Positions 1 through 7,684 are shown, counted from the first letter of the stretch. The stretch is DNA of 9,489 nucleotides from a bacterium (GCA_017633835.1 JAGBOP010000016.1:1-9489), one strand, 5' to 3'. The notes: generated by a model not told the origin, from the letters alone. Translations and numbers: made by a program.

Positions 1-45
1 ACACGGATTTTCAGTCCGTTGCTCTACCGACTGAGCTACGAAACC
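1..45 (-). tRNA. tRNA-Phe (GAA), 3' part cut off by window start
   Basis: On the minus strand the first 45 nt of a tRNA are visible: acceptor 5' strand GGTTTCG, the D arm with the usual AGTCGGTA loop, and a five-pair anticodon stem (ACGGA/TCCGT). The anticodon loop CTGAAAA carries GAA, which reads Phe codons. The variable loop has just begun at the window edge, so the T arm and acceptor 3' strand are not seen. It starts one base after the CCA of the upstream tRNA-Asp, so both are almost certainly processed from one transcript. Confidence 0.93.
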
Positions 46-46
46 A

Positions 47-122
47 TGGCGGTCTCGACGAGAATTGAACTCGCAATCTCCTCTGTGACAGAGAGGCATG
101 TTAACCGGTACACCACGAGACC
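47..122 (-). tRNA. tRNA-Asp (GTC), complete with encoded CCA
   Basis: A full 76-nt cloverleaf is visible on the minus strand. The seven-pair acceptor stem is GGTCTCG/CGAGACC, with discriminator G and a genomically encoded CCA. The anticodon stem CCTCT/AGAGG encloses loop CTGTCAC with anticodon GTC (Asp). The T stem GCGAG/CTCGT has one G-U pair and the T loop begins TTCAA. The D stem closes with a G-U pair. It lies upstream of tRNA-Phe with a one-base spacer and has its own promoter at 147-174, so the two form a small tRNA operon. Confidence 0.97.
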
Positions 123-146
123 ATGGATTTTTATTTAACGTTTAAC

Positions 147-174
147 ATTATATATAGATTTGTAAAGATTACAA
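147..174 (-). promoter_or_regulatory. promoter of the tRNA-Asp/tRNA-Phe operon
   Basis: Read on the minus strand, TTGTAA (174-169) and a perfect TATAAT (152-147) are separated by 16 bp. The -10 box ends 24 nt before the mature tRNA-Asp 5' end, which is a suitable distance for a short leader trimmed by RNase P. The element lies just after the terminator of the preceding membrane-protein gene, so the tRNAs are an independent transcription unit. Confidence 0.7.
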
Positions 175-200
175 AAAAATCTTAAAAAATTATTTTTGAT

Positions 201-235
201 AAAAAAGCAAGTCACTTTTAAATGACTTGTTTTTT
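201..235 (-). terminator. intrinsic terminator after the ROK kinase/membrane protein unit
   Basis: Inverted repeat CAAGTCA (208-214) and TGACTTG (223-229) forms a 7-bp stem with an 8-nt loop, flanked by A6 on one side (201-206) and T6 on the other (230-235). On the minus strand the hairpin is followed by a U run a few bases after the stop codon at 237, as expected for a rho-independent terminator. The T run on the plus strand also lets it act in the opposite direction. Confidence 0.8.
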
Positions 236-236
236 G

Positions 237-1316
237 TTATTGTTTGTTCTTCTTCATCGCAAGTTTTAATTCCTTGCGTTCAACACGTGCTTTTTCTTTT
301 TTTATTTTTCGTTCTTTTCGAATTTGGGCATTATTAATTAAATAGTTCATATATAGTAAGAACATTAAATAAATAAATAAGCCAATGATGCATGATCCAA
401 ACACATAAGCACTAACACTAATTTGAATAAAGAAGTAATGTAATATTACAAAAGCATTGTTATTATTAAAGATGTGCGTACTATAGTAAATTCCATTCAC
501 ACTATAAAATCAGGTTGCAATGACAAAGCATAGGGCACAAATAAACACAATTCAAACCAAGATTTTATTTAATAATAATTTAATAAAACTGGTTTCAGTT
601 TTATGAAGACGCATCGCAATGTATTCTTCATCAGTTTGCTTATTTTTAAACATCGATTTAATGAAATTTAGTGCGTAGTTAATCATTACTGAAACACCAT
701 ATAATAAGCAAAATGATGCACAAATAGCACCAAAAATAGATGCAGGTTCTAAGTATTTAATTAAGGAATTATAAAAGGTGGAGATGTGATGTAAATTGTT
801 ATACATAGCAATATCAGTTACTGCATAAAGAGCAAAGTAAACGATTCCGGTGGTAAATGCAATATATAAAATAAATAAGGAAGAAAACTTGTATAACAAG
901 TATGAATCAACGTTCTTGCGTTTCACGTTCATGTTTATATATGCATACACAAAGAATCTACATAAGCGCATAATTAAACACAACACAAAGATGCATGCTG
1001 AAGTAAGAATTAACGCAGCACTCGGAATTAATTGCACCATTTTTACTGAATAAGAATTAATATTTTGTTGAATATTATTGATTACTTGCAAACTAAAGGA
1101 ATTAAAAGCATACGCATTAATAATAATCCCAATGGCAAGTAACGTAATGCCAATACCCAAGCACAAATAAAATAACGGGACAAAAAATTTATCACTGTTG
1201 GGTTTATATATAATTTTTTGCTTTTTACTTTCTTCTAATTGAGATAGTGATTTAACGGAATTTAATTTCTGTCCCAAATTGTTGTTGGGATTATTTTCTT
1301 TCTTTTCCATCATCAT
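237..1316 (-). CDS. six-helix membrane protein of unknown function (TGA = Trp)
   Basis: Under code 4 a single 359-residue frame runs across two TGA codons (552-554, W255; 510-512, W269). Under the standard code it breaks into 254- and 87-residue pieces. I do not recognise the family. The protein has a polar Asn/Lys-rich N-terminus (1-43), about six hydrophobic segments (roughly 45-67, 95-117, 146-168, 192-215, 252-271, 300-323), and a very basic, helical, probably cytoplasmic tail (330-359). The TGA-containing join falls inside the fifth hydrophobic segment, which is continuous across it, supporting one intact gene. Three consecutive ATG codons (1316-1308) could serve as start. All overlap the end of the upstream ROK kinase gene and no clear Shine-Dalgarno is present, suggesting translational coupling. 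A transporter-like role is possible, but no catalytic or ligand motif is visible. Confidence 0.85.
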
Positions 1317-2199
1317 TGTTATTAGTTAAATATTTCTTAAAGAATAAATATGATACACCATAAAGAGCAGCTTTATTACCTAATTTTGCTTTTTGTAACG
1401 TAAAGTTATTAACTAAAAAGTAATTATCTTGTAAAATGGCATAAATATCATTTTTAATTTGTTGTAAATCAAAGTTAGGATCTTCACTTACTCCGCCCCC
1501 AATCACAAATGTTCGGGGGTTTAAAATGTAACACAAATTTAAAACTCCAAGGGCAATGTTGTAATACCATTTTTTTACATAATCACTAACTAGCGAATCA
1601 GTTTTAGCTAATTCTAAAATTTTTCTACTATTTAAGTTAGGATAAGGACAATTGTTAATTAATGCTCGCACCGACGCAATTTCTTCCCAGGTTAAATTAT
1701 TTTGCATCATCATGCTACCAACTTCCCCCGCAAAATTATTATTACCTCGATAAAGTTGGCTATTAACAATAATTCCACCACCAATTCCCGTGCCTAACGT
1801 AATAATAACAGCATCTTTAATGTATTTTAAAATGCCAAATTTGGCTTCTCCCACGCAGGCACTATTCACATCATTTTCCAAATAAATTGGTAAGTGATTA
1901 AACGTTAAACTAAAGTTAAAGTTGCGGTATTTAGCAAACTTTTTGCCACACCAAAATACTTTGGTATGACTACAATTAATAATCCCAAAACTAGAAATTG
2001 CTACTCCTTTTAGTTCGTATTTAGTTTTTACTTTGGCATAAAGATTTCTTAATTCCAAATAGAAATTGGTTAAATTACTTGCTAATAAGTTGCGTAACTT
2101 GCCATGTTCATAAAAGTGGAATTCTTCATCCATCACTGCATACTTGATAAAAGTGCCCCCAATGTCAAGGGCCAGAATAAAATTCTTACTTTCGTTCAT
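1291..2199 (-). CDS. ROK-family sugar kinase (glucokinase/N-acetylhexosamine kinase-like)
   Basis: The 302-residue product has the ROK layout. The N-terminal phosphate loop LALDIGGTFIKYAV has D12 and K19. The catalytic base motif ENDVNSA places Asp at D110. The glycine-rich ATP segment TLGTGIGGGII spans about 134-144, GEVGS is at 158-162, and the C-terminal adenosine motif is VIGGGVSE. Such enzymes phosphorylate a hexose or amino sugar with ATP in the cytoplasm. The Cys-rich zinc motif of classical ROK glucokinases is missing, and the His that normally ends GE(V/I)GH is Ser162, so it belongs to a zinc-less subgroup and its sugar cannot be named from sequence. ATG at 2199 is chosen because the domain begins within seven residues and an in-frame stop lies just upstream. 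No Shine-Dalgarno is visible; a TATAAT box about 20 nt upstream implies a very short leader. It overlaps the following membrane-protein gene by about 26 nt. Confidence 0.9.
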   Translation of the reverse strand: MNESKNFILALDIGGTFIKYAVMDEEFHFYEHGKLRNLLASNLTNFYLELRNLYAKVKTKYELKGVAISSFGIINCSHTKVFWCGKKFAKYRNFNFSLTFNHLPIYLENDVNSACVGEAKFGILKYIKDAVIITLGTGIGGGIIVNSQLYRGNNNFAGEVGSMMMQNNLTWEEIASVRALINNCPYPNLNSRKILELAKTDSLVSDYVKKWYYNIALGVLNLCYILNPRTFVIGGGVSEDPNFDLQQIKNDIYAILQDNYFLVNNFTLQKAKLGNKAALYGVSYLFFKKYLTNNNDDGKERK

Positions 2200-2218
2200 A
2201 TATATTTAATTAAATCAT

Positions 2219-2247
2219 ATTATATGATAAAATTTTTAACATATAAA
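2219..2247 (-). promoter_or_regulatory. probable promoter of the ROK kinase gene
   Basis: A perfect TATAAT on the minus strand (2224-2219) sits 19 nt upstream of the ATG at 2199. At the 17-bp position upstream the sequence is TTTATA (2247-2242), a poor -35 match, which is common in mycoplasmas. Predicted initiation near 2212 would give a leader of about a dozen nucleotides, consistent with the absence of a ribosome-binding site. Confidence 0.5.
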
Positions 2248-2249
2248 AT
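2242..2249 (+). promoter_or_regulatory. probable -10 region of the rpsF operon
   Basis: TATAAAAT on the plus strand is the best -10-like element before rpsF, about 58 nt upstream of its ATG. No good -35 box is present; the 17-bp upstream position is occupied by the -10 box of the divergent kinase promoter. Transcription starting near 2256 would include both leader hairpins (2259-2288). Confidence 0.4.
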
Positions 2250-2258
2250 AGTCCAATT

Positions 2259-2288
2259 ACAAAGAATACTCTTTGTCACAATTGTGAC
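2259..2288 (+). promoter_or_regulatory. two overlapping hairpins in the rpsF leader
   Basis: ACAAAG (2259-2264) pairs with CTTTGT (2271-2276) around a 6-nt loop. It is followed by the perfect 14-bp palindrome GTCACAATTGTGAC (2275-2288), which as RNA gives a 5-bp stem with an AAUU loop. The two share bases 2275-2276, so they cannot both form completely. The second hairpin ends 7 nt before the Shine-Dalgarno AAGGAG (2296-2301). S6 operons are often controlled by an S6:S18-binding leader, but I do not see the CCG element known for that RNA. The palindrome could instead be a DNA operator. Confidence 0.4.
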
Positions 2289-2306
2289 TTTAACCAAGGA
2301 GAGAAT

Positions 2307-2846
2307 ATGGCAAAATACGAAATTTTAACCATTGTTGATGGTAAGTTGGAAGAAAAAGATGCCAACGCTGTTAACGATAAACTAGTAGCTCTTTTGGCAA
2401 ATGCCAAAGATCTAAAAGTTGTAACATGAGGTAACAAAACCCTTGCATACCCAATTAAGAAACGGGCAATGGGTTATTATTACATTTACAACTTTAATAC
2501 TGATGACGCAACCATCATTTCTGAATTCAGACGTCTAGGTAACATTAATCCTAATCTACTACGTTTTATGATCATTAACCTAGATAAGGATTATGGTGCA
2601 AGAGCACTTCACAACGAAAAGAAGGTCAAGAAATCTAACCTTCGCTTACAACGTTATGAAGCTATTCAAGCTAAGAAACGACAAGAATTTGCTGCCCAAG
2701 GGGGAGAAACTTCTTTAAAGAAACGTTATCCTAACCAACAAGCAAAGAAGCCTGAAGCTAATGCAACCGAAAGTCAACCAACAGAAGAAGTTGCTAAGCC
2801 AAGTGAAACTAGTGCTGTAACTGAACCAAATTCAACAAAAGAATAG
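2307..2846 (+). CDS. rpsF: 30S ribosomal protein S6, with long C-terminal tail
   Basis: The 179-residue product begins MAKYEILTIVDG and continues with the S6 fold, including the conserved segment around LAYPIKKRAMGYYYIYNF and INPNLLRFMIINLD. S6 binds 16S rRNA with S18 on the platform of the small subunit. One TGA (2427-2429) encodes W41 in the context TWGNKTLAYPI, where Trp is typical of S6. The fold ends near residue 100. The remaining 75 or so residues are a low-complexity Lys/Glu/Gln/Pro/Thr tail absent from the roughly 95-100-residue S6 of most bacteria; extended S6 is known in mycoplasmas. The Shine-Dalgarno AAGGAG lies 5 nt before the ATG. It is the first gene of the rpsF-ssb-rpsR-rplI-dnaB cluster. 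Confidence 0.96.
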
Positions 2847-2866
2847 TTCATACACTTTATACTTAC

Positions 2867-2911
2867 TTGTAGATTTAATGATTGTTTTATTAACCAATTA
2901 AAAATCTACAA
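2867..2911 (+). other. 45-nt two-part hairpin between rpsF and ssb
   Basis: TTGTAGATTT (2867-2876) is a perfect 10-bp complement of AAATCTACAA (2902-2911). Inside, after a small internal loop, 2879-2884 pairs with 2895-2900 (6 bp including one G-U) around a 10-nt loop. No T run follows on either strand, so it does not look like an intrinsic terminator. It may be an mRNA processing, stability or control element inside the operon. The role is unknown. Confidence 0.5.
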
Positions 2912-2980
2912 AAAACGATATTGATTTAATTAATCATCATTAATACACTTAGATAACAAGTGATAGAAAGAAGATTAACC

Positions 2981-3556
2981 ATGAATAAGGTTTTTTTATC
3001 GGGCAGATTAACTGCTAATCCAAGTACTTTTGCTAGTGCGAATGCGAATTTGAGTAACGCTCGATTTGATTTAGCTGCTAGTGATTCACGCAACAGCAAG
3101 GAAACATATTTTTTTCCTTGCGTGGTTTTTGGTGTGCAAGCTAATTATGTCATTAATTATCTAAAAAAAGGTGATTTCGTGATTATTGAAGGACGGCTTA
3201 CCCGGCGTAATTACACCACTAAAGATGGTCGCACGGGAACTAGTACTGACATCATTGTTGATAATATTCAATCAGTGAACAATAATAACAGTAATCAATA
3301 TCGCAACCCCATCAAGGATTTAGCTTCTAGTTCAAATACTACCAATAACTTTAATTCAGTTAGCAACCAACCAACGGTTGGTAATATGCAACCCGAACAA
3401 GTGGTAGAAAAAGTTTCAATTGATGAAACATTTGGTACTGAAGAAGATGTAAATCCAACTAATCAAGCTAATGCGAACCAAAAAGAAAATAGCAAAACTG
3501 CTGATCCCAGCAGTGATGATATGCCTGATTGGTATAACGAATTAGATGAAGATTAA
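2981..3556 (+). CDS. ssb: single-stranded DNA-binding protein
   Basis: The 191-residue product starts MNKVFLSGRLTANP, the typical SSB opening. An OB fold covers about residues 1-105, with the characteristic YFFPCVVFG, YLKKGDFVIIEGRL and DIIVDNIQSV strands. A Gln/Asn/Ser-rich linker follows. SSB coats single-stranded DNA and recruits replication and repair proteins through its acidic tip. A GTG at 2960 would add seven residues, but ATG 2981 matches the family start and is preceded by a purine-rich AAAGAAGA (2967-2974). The C-terminus carries DDMPDW and then WYNELDED rather than ending in the usual DDDIPF-like tip. It lies between rpsF and rpsR, the common bacterial arrangement. Confidence 0.95.
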   Translation: MNKVFLSGRLTANPSTFASANANLSNARFDLAASDSRNSKETYFFPCVVFGVQANYVINYLKKGDFVIIEGRLTRRNYTTKDGRTGTSTDIIVDNIQSVNNNNSNQYRNPIKDLASSSNTTNNFNSVSNQPTVGNMQPEQVVEKVSIDETFGTEEDVNPTNQANANQKENSKTADPSSDDMPDWYNELDED

Positions 3557-3589
3557 TCTATTTATACATTAGGAGAAACACAACTAACT

Positions 3590-3973
3590 ATGGATGAACA
3601 AAGAAAAAGCGAAGTTGTAATTGAAGAAAAGAATAATAACACCGAAAAGAAGGTGGAAATCGAAGTTATTCCTGGTAAGGCTGAACACGAACATCATGAA
3701 TACAAAAAAGATGGTAAGAACTTCAACCACAATAACCAAAACAATAACAAGAAATTCTTCAAATTACACAAGAAACACTGCGTATTGTGCCAAAAGGGCA
3801 TTCTTTACGTGGACTATAAAAACATTGAATTATTAAAATACTACGTTGATGGTGAACACACTGGTAAGATTCTTCCTCGTTTTCTAACTGGTGCATGTAT
3901 GAAACACCAACGCCAAATTTCCAATGCTATTCACCGGGCACGGATTGTTGCTCTACTTCCATTTGTAAAGTAA
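3590..3973 (+). CDS. rpsR: 30S ribosomal protein S18, with N-terminal extension
   Basis: Residues 55-127 are a standard S18, including KHCVLCQKG, the DYKN..LLKYYV helix, [17 protein letters not shown] and [12 protein letters not shown]. Four potential zinc ligands are present (C64, C67, C103, H106), so this is a zinc-binding form. S18 pairs with S6 on the 30S platform. The first 54 residues are an added charged region, then His/Asn/Lys-rich, that most S18 proteins lack. The start is ATG 3590. The best Shine-Dalgarno, AGGAG (3571-3575), is 14 nt away, longer than usual, and no nearer in-frame start exists. It follows ssb by 33 nt and precedes rplI by 19 nt. Confidence 0.96.
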   Translation: MDEQRKSEVVIEEKNNNTEKKVEIEVIPGKAEHEHHEYKKDGKNFNHNNQNNNKKFFKLHKKHCVLCQKGILYVDYKNIELLKYYVDGEHTGKILPRFLTGACMKHQRQISNAIHRARIVALLPFVK

Positions 3974-3992
3974 TAAATAAGGAACTAAAACA

Positions 3993-4433
3993 ATGAAAGT
4001 TATTCTATTAGAAGATGTTAAAAATCTTGGTAAGAAGAACACTGTTGTTGATGCTAAAGATGGATACGCAATTAACTATTTAATTCCGAACCATTTAGCA
4101 GAATACTGCACTGCCAAGAATGAAAATGAACTAAATGCAAGATTGCAAAAGATTGCTGAAGAAGAAGCAAAACGAAGAGAAGAAGCAACTGCATTAAAGA
4201 ACAAACTTGATGCTTTAACTATTACGTTAAGTTTAAAGACTAACCATGGTCAAGCATTTGGTAGTATTAGCCAAAAGCAAATTATTGATGCACTAAAAGC
4301 ACAAGGAATCACTCTTGATCACACTGCATTAGATAAATCAATTAAATTAGGCTTTGGTGAACACCACATTAACGTCAAGTTATACAAAGATATTGAAGCA
4401 ACATTGCTGGTTAATGTTGAAGAAAAAAACTAA
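3993..4433 (+). CDS. rplI: 50S ribosomal protein L9
   Basis: The 146-residue product is the usual L9 length. The N-terminal rRNA-binding domain starts MKVILLEDVKNLGKKNTVVDAKDGYAINYLIP (split here only by description: the conserved core is GYAINYLIP). A long charged connecting helix (about 45-75) follows, then the C-terminal domain with the family motif FGSISQKQI and a final beta segment ATLLVNVEE. L9 binds 23S rRNA near the L1 stalk and helps keep the frame between adjacent ribosomes. The Shine-Dalgarno AAGGA (3979-3983) is 9 nt upstream. It sits 16 nt before the dnaB start. Confidence 0.96.
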   Translation: MKVILLEDVKNLGKKNTVVDAKDGYAINYLIPNHLAEYCTAKNENELNARLQKIAEEEAKRREEATALKNKLDALTITLSLKTNHGQAFGSISQKQIIDALKAQGITLDHTALDKSIKLGFGEHHINVKLYKDIEATLLVNVEEKN

Positions 4434-4449
4434 TTTTTCTAGGTAAAGC

Positions 4450-5916
4450 GTGGAACCAATTGATTTAAATTCTGATCCTAATAGTTTACAAATTGAAAAA
4501 GAATTAATTGCGTGTTTACTTGATGAACCTAGTTATATTTCGTATGCATATGGTCGATTAACTGCAAATGATTTTACCAATGCATTATTACGCATTTGCT
4601 ATAAACAAATTATTGATTTATACAATGCGAACGAAAAAATTATTAATTTGCAAACCATTAAAGAACGCATTAGTGCAACTGATTATGGGATTGATGCTGA
4701 TGATGTTGATGACATGTTCATGGAACTAGGGTTCAATTTAAAGGTTAATACTTTAGATGAATTTAAGAAACTAGTGGACATTAAAAAGTGTCAATCAATT
4801 AATGAGTCATTAAATCAGTTTGGTGCTGATTTAAGTACGATGCAAATTAACACCGGTGACATTGAAGATAAATTAAACCAATTAAATTCACAATTCTTTT
4901 TTATTACTTCTAGTTGGGTAACCTCAATTGAAGGTAAAAATGCTCACAATTTGTTAGTTAAATTTACCCAAGATGTGAACAACCAAACTGATGAAGAAGT
5001 TAATAATAAAGTTGATCAGTTTGCTAGTCAAAAATACAAATGATGTATGCACTGTGTGGATGAACTATTAGATGGATTTAATAATGAATTATTATACATT
5101 TTAGCTGCTCGTCCGGGGGTTGGTAAAACCACCTTGGCACTAAATTGAGCAGTTGCCTTTAGTAAAATGGCATTGGCCAAAAACAAATTGCTTAAACCAA
5201 ATGAAAAAAAACATGTCGTTCTTTTTTTTAGTTTAGAAATGAGTGCGGACCAAATGTTTGACAAGACTATTTCGTTAGTGTCGTTTTTTGATAATTTTAA
5301 GATTAAGAAACGGATGCTAAGTGGATATGAAAAAGCTAAACTGCATGCCATTTTGCAAAATGAAAACATGGACGAATTACCAATTTTGTTTTATGATGAA
5401 GGTGATTTAACTTTATCTAAACTAGAATCAGTCGTCAAAGAAAATACTTCCAAATATGTGGTTGATTTAGTGGTTATTGACTATTTACAACTAGTAAAAG
5501 TTAATAGCGACAAGATGCGGTTTAACACTTCAAGAGCCACCGAAGTAGGAATTATTTCTAAGACTTTAAAAACAATGGCATTAACCTTGCACATTCCCAT
5601 CATTGCTTTATCTCAATTATCACGAAGAGTTGAACAAAACAAGATGGATAATACGAACAAGAAACCATTGCTGTCTGACTTACGGGAATCAGGAGCAATT
5701 GAACAAGATGCCGATGTGGTCATGTTTTTATACAATGGTGATAATGCAAAACAAGGTTTAAATGCGGAACCAAACAAGGAAACTTTTTTAATTAACTTTG
5801 CTGTAGAAAAGAACCGGTTTGGTTCGTGCGGTGAACGGCAATTAGAATTTGCTAAGTACTGTTCACGCTTTAACGATGTTAATAATTCTGATCAAGGCCA
5901 AGCAAATCCCGACTAG
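4450..5916 (+). CDS. dnaB: replicative DNA helicase DnaB (TGA = Trp)
   Basis: Code 4 joins the frame across TGA at 5041-5043 (W198) and 5146-5148 (W233), giving 488 residues. The N-terminal primase-interacting helical domain (about 10-115, with the IEKELIACLLDEPSYI and LTANDF segments) is followed by a linker and a RecA-like ATPase. The Walker A is ARPGVGKTT with K226, the Walker B is VVIDYLQL with D344, then SRRVEQNK, LRESGAIEQDADVVMFLY, and the terminal K454/R456 (KNRFG) arginine-finger region. DnaB is the hexameric helicase that unwinds the chromosome ahead of the replisome. The usual T-G-(F/Y)-x-x-L-D segment before the ATPase is degenerate (VDELLDGF). The start is GTG 4450 with a weak AGG 6 nt upstream; it sits at the family N-terminus. 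It follows rplI by 16 nt and precedes the lipoprotein by 9 nt. Confidence 0.95.
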
Positions 5917-5925
5917 GAGAAATTT

Positions 5926-7677
5926 ATGAAAATCAGCAAAAAGTGAAAATATGCACTAATTGGAATTGGGGTTACTGCCATGGTAACAATTCCCGCCGTT
6001 TCAGTTGTCTCATGTGCGGAAATTGTTAAAAATACCGCCACCAACAGTTACATTGCCTTGTCAACGGTAAATGCATATAGTGTTAATGATAACGGGACGG
6101 GAAGTTCAAGCGAAAACCAAGTTATTAATGATGTAGCGATGGGTGATCTTTTTGGAAATACTGATGGAATTCGAGGAGCCATTTCAACTTCCAAATATAG
6201 CAACTTGTCCTCAGTAACGAGTTGAAACTATAATGAAAATGGACAACTAGAAGGTTTAACTGCTGCATCAGGCACTGCTACCATTGGTTATAAAAAAGGG
6301 TTAAGTAAAAACAACGGTATTAATGAAAATTTAAAAGCACCCGACTGATTACAACAAAATAATAGTTTGATTGTCCAACAATTATTTACCAGTGTTTTGA
6401 ACTTCTTAGTAGGTCCAATTACGTTATATAACTACTTAGGACAACAAATTTTGGAATGAAGTGGTACTAGTGCAGGGACATTACGGATGTTAACAGGGTT
6501 AGCTAATTATGGGGACCAATACCCATTAATGACTAATCCTAACAATCCAAGTCAAACTGCAAAACAAAATGCCGCATTAAAAAAACAACTTGATTCCTTG
6601 GGCTTAACCACTAATAGTGAATACGAAAATCCATTTGATTTATTTACGGACATGCAAGGTTATGCTCCAAACGGACAAACCCCAGTTGATATTGGGTCAT
6701 TTGCTAATGACTTAATTCACCCTTGACAAAGCCAAGATGGACAAAGTACGTTCTATTTATTTCCAACTGATATCTTTTATCACGTTGGTAAAGCAAACTT
6801 GGGACAAACTGCTACTAACTTGTGAGTTGATGAAAGTGGTAATAGTAAATATTCATCATTGCTAGCTTCCTATATGCCAGCTACCCCTAATAGTAAACAA
6901 TACGAAACTGCTGACAACGGTAAGTCAGTTGATTATGGGGATGTATATACAACTGATAAAGATGGTAAGAAAGAATTAGAAAGTAGTAACTGAATTTCAG
7001 TTGCGAAAGTAAGTGACATTAAAATTGTTTTTGAATTTTATGCTTCATCAGCTGCTAACTCTAATTACCAATCAAACCAACCAATTAACTGTACAATTAC
7101 AAGAAATATTGATGGATTAGCTGATTTGACTAATCCGCAAATCAATGGCAATTCATTAAGTTACAATCCATTTTATGAACGATATTTTGTGTTAAATTTA
7201 AACCCAATTTATGTTTCATTGCAAAACATTGGTTTAGGTAAAAGCACGAGCTCCGCTACCCAATCCGATAAAGATCAAACCGGAGCCGTTGATTTAACTA
7301 ATTACGCTGCTTTAAATTACTATTCATCCCAAAACTTGCTATCGTACTATAGTAGTGAAAAAACAAGTTATAGCAACGTTGTTTATAACTGCATAAATAA
7401 AGATGGAACTAAATTAATCTCAACGCACCCTGGTTTTCAAGATGCTAATAACGACTACATTAACTATTACAACACTGCCAGTGGCTCGTGATGTTTTAGT
7501 AATGATAGCATTAACAATCTTTATGCAATGCAACAACAAGTTAATGCTCAAGCATTATTATTTGAACAAGTTGCCAGCATTGATGTTAACAGTACTTCTT
7601 CAGCTCAGCAAGCAGTTACTGTTGATCAAAATATTGAAATCTTAAAATACATCAATGGGAACGTTGCCCATTCATAA
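5926..7677 (+). CDS. secreted lipoprotein of unknown function (TGA = Trp)
   Basis: A 583-residue frame stays open under code 4 through eight TGA codons (5944, 6223, 6346, 6457, 6724, 6823, 6991, 7489). The N-terminus has Lys residues, then a hydrophobic stretch (about 9-28), then SVVSC with lipidation Cys C30, so the mature protein is probably anchored on the outer face of the membrane. The mature part is rich in Asn, Ser, Thr, Tyr and Gly, with aromatic-Trp islands, and I recognise no enzymatic motif. Three further Cys occur near the C-terminus. The Shine-Dalgarno AGGAGA (5915-5920) overlaps the dnaB TAG and is 5 nt from the ATG, so it is co-transcribed and probably coupled. From memory, M. 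genitalium also carries lipoprotein genes (MG_095, MG_096) between dnaB and ung, so this is likely their positional counterpart. Confidence 0.9.
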
Positions 7678-7684
7678 TCACTTC

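Noticed and set aside
850..1053. 67-residue plus-strand frame
   Set aside because: Lies antisense to the membrane protein gene, with no ribosome-binding site or recognisable motif.
2104..2328. 74-residue plus-strand frame
   Set aside because: Antisense to the start of the kinase gene and then runs out of frame over the rpsF leader and start.
2921..2946. TTGATT and TAATAC as a promoter for ssb
   Set aside because: Spacing is only 14 bp and both boxes are poor, so it is not supported.
3621..3836. 71-residue plus-strand frame overlapping rpsR
   Set aside because: Other-frame shadow of the Lys/Asn-rich S18 extension and core.
5041..5148. Apparent break in dnaB, possible pseudogene or intein
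   Set aside because: The gap between the two frames is fully open when TGA is Trp and contains the Walker A motif; no insertion is present.
5028..5369. 113-residue minus-strand frame
   Set aside because: Antisense to the conserved ATPase domain of dnaB.
5944..7491. Lipoprotein as a decayed gene with many stops
   Set aside because: All eight internal stops are TGA; no TAA or TAG occurs before 7675, and the signal and Shine-Dalgarno are intact.
7442..7645. 67-residue plus-strand frame
   Set aside because: Other-frame shadow of the lipoprotein C-terminus.
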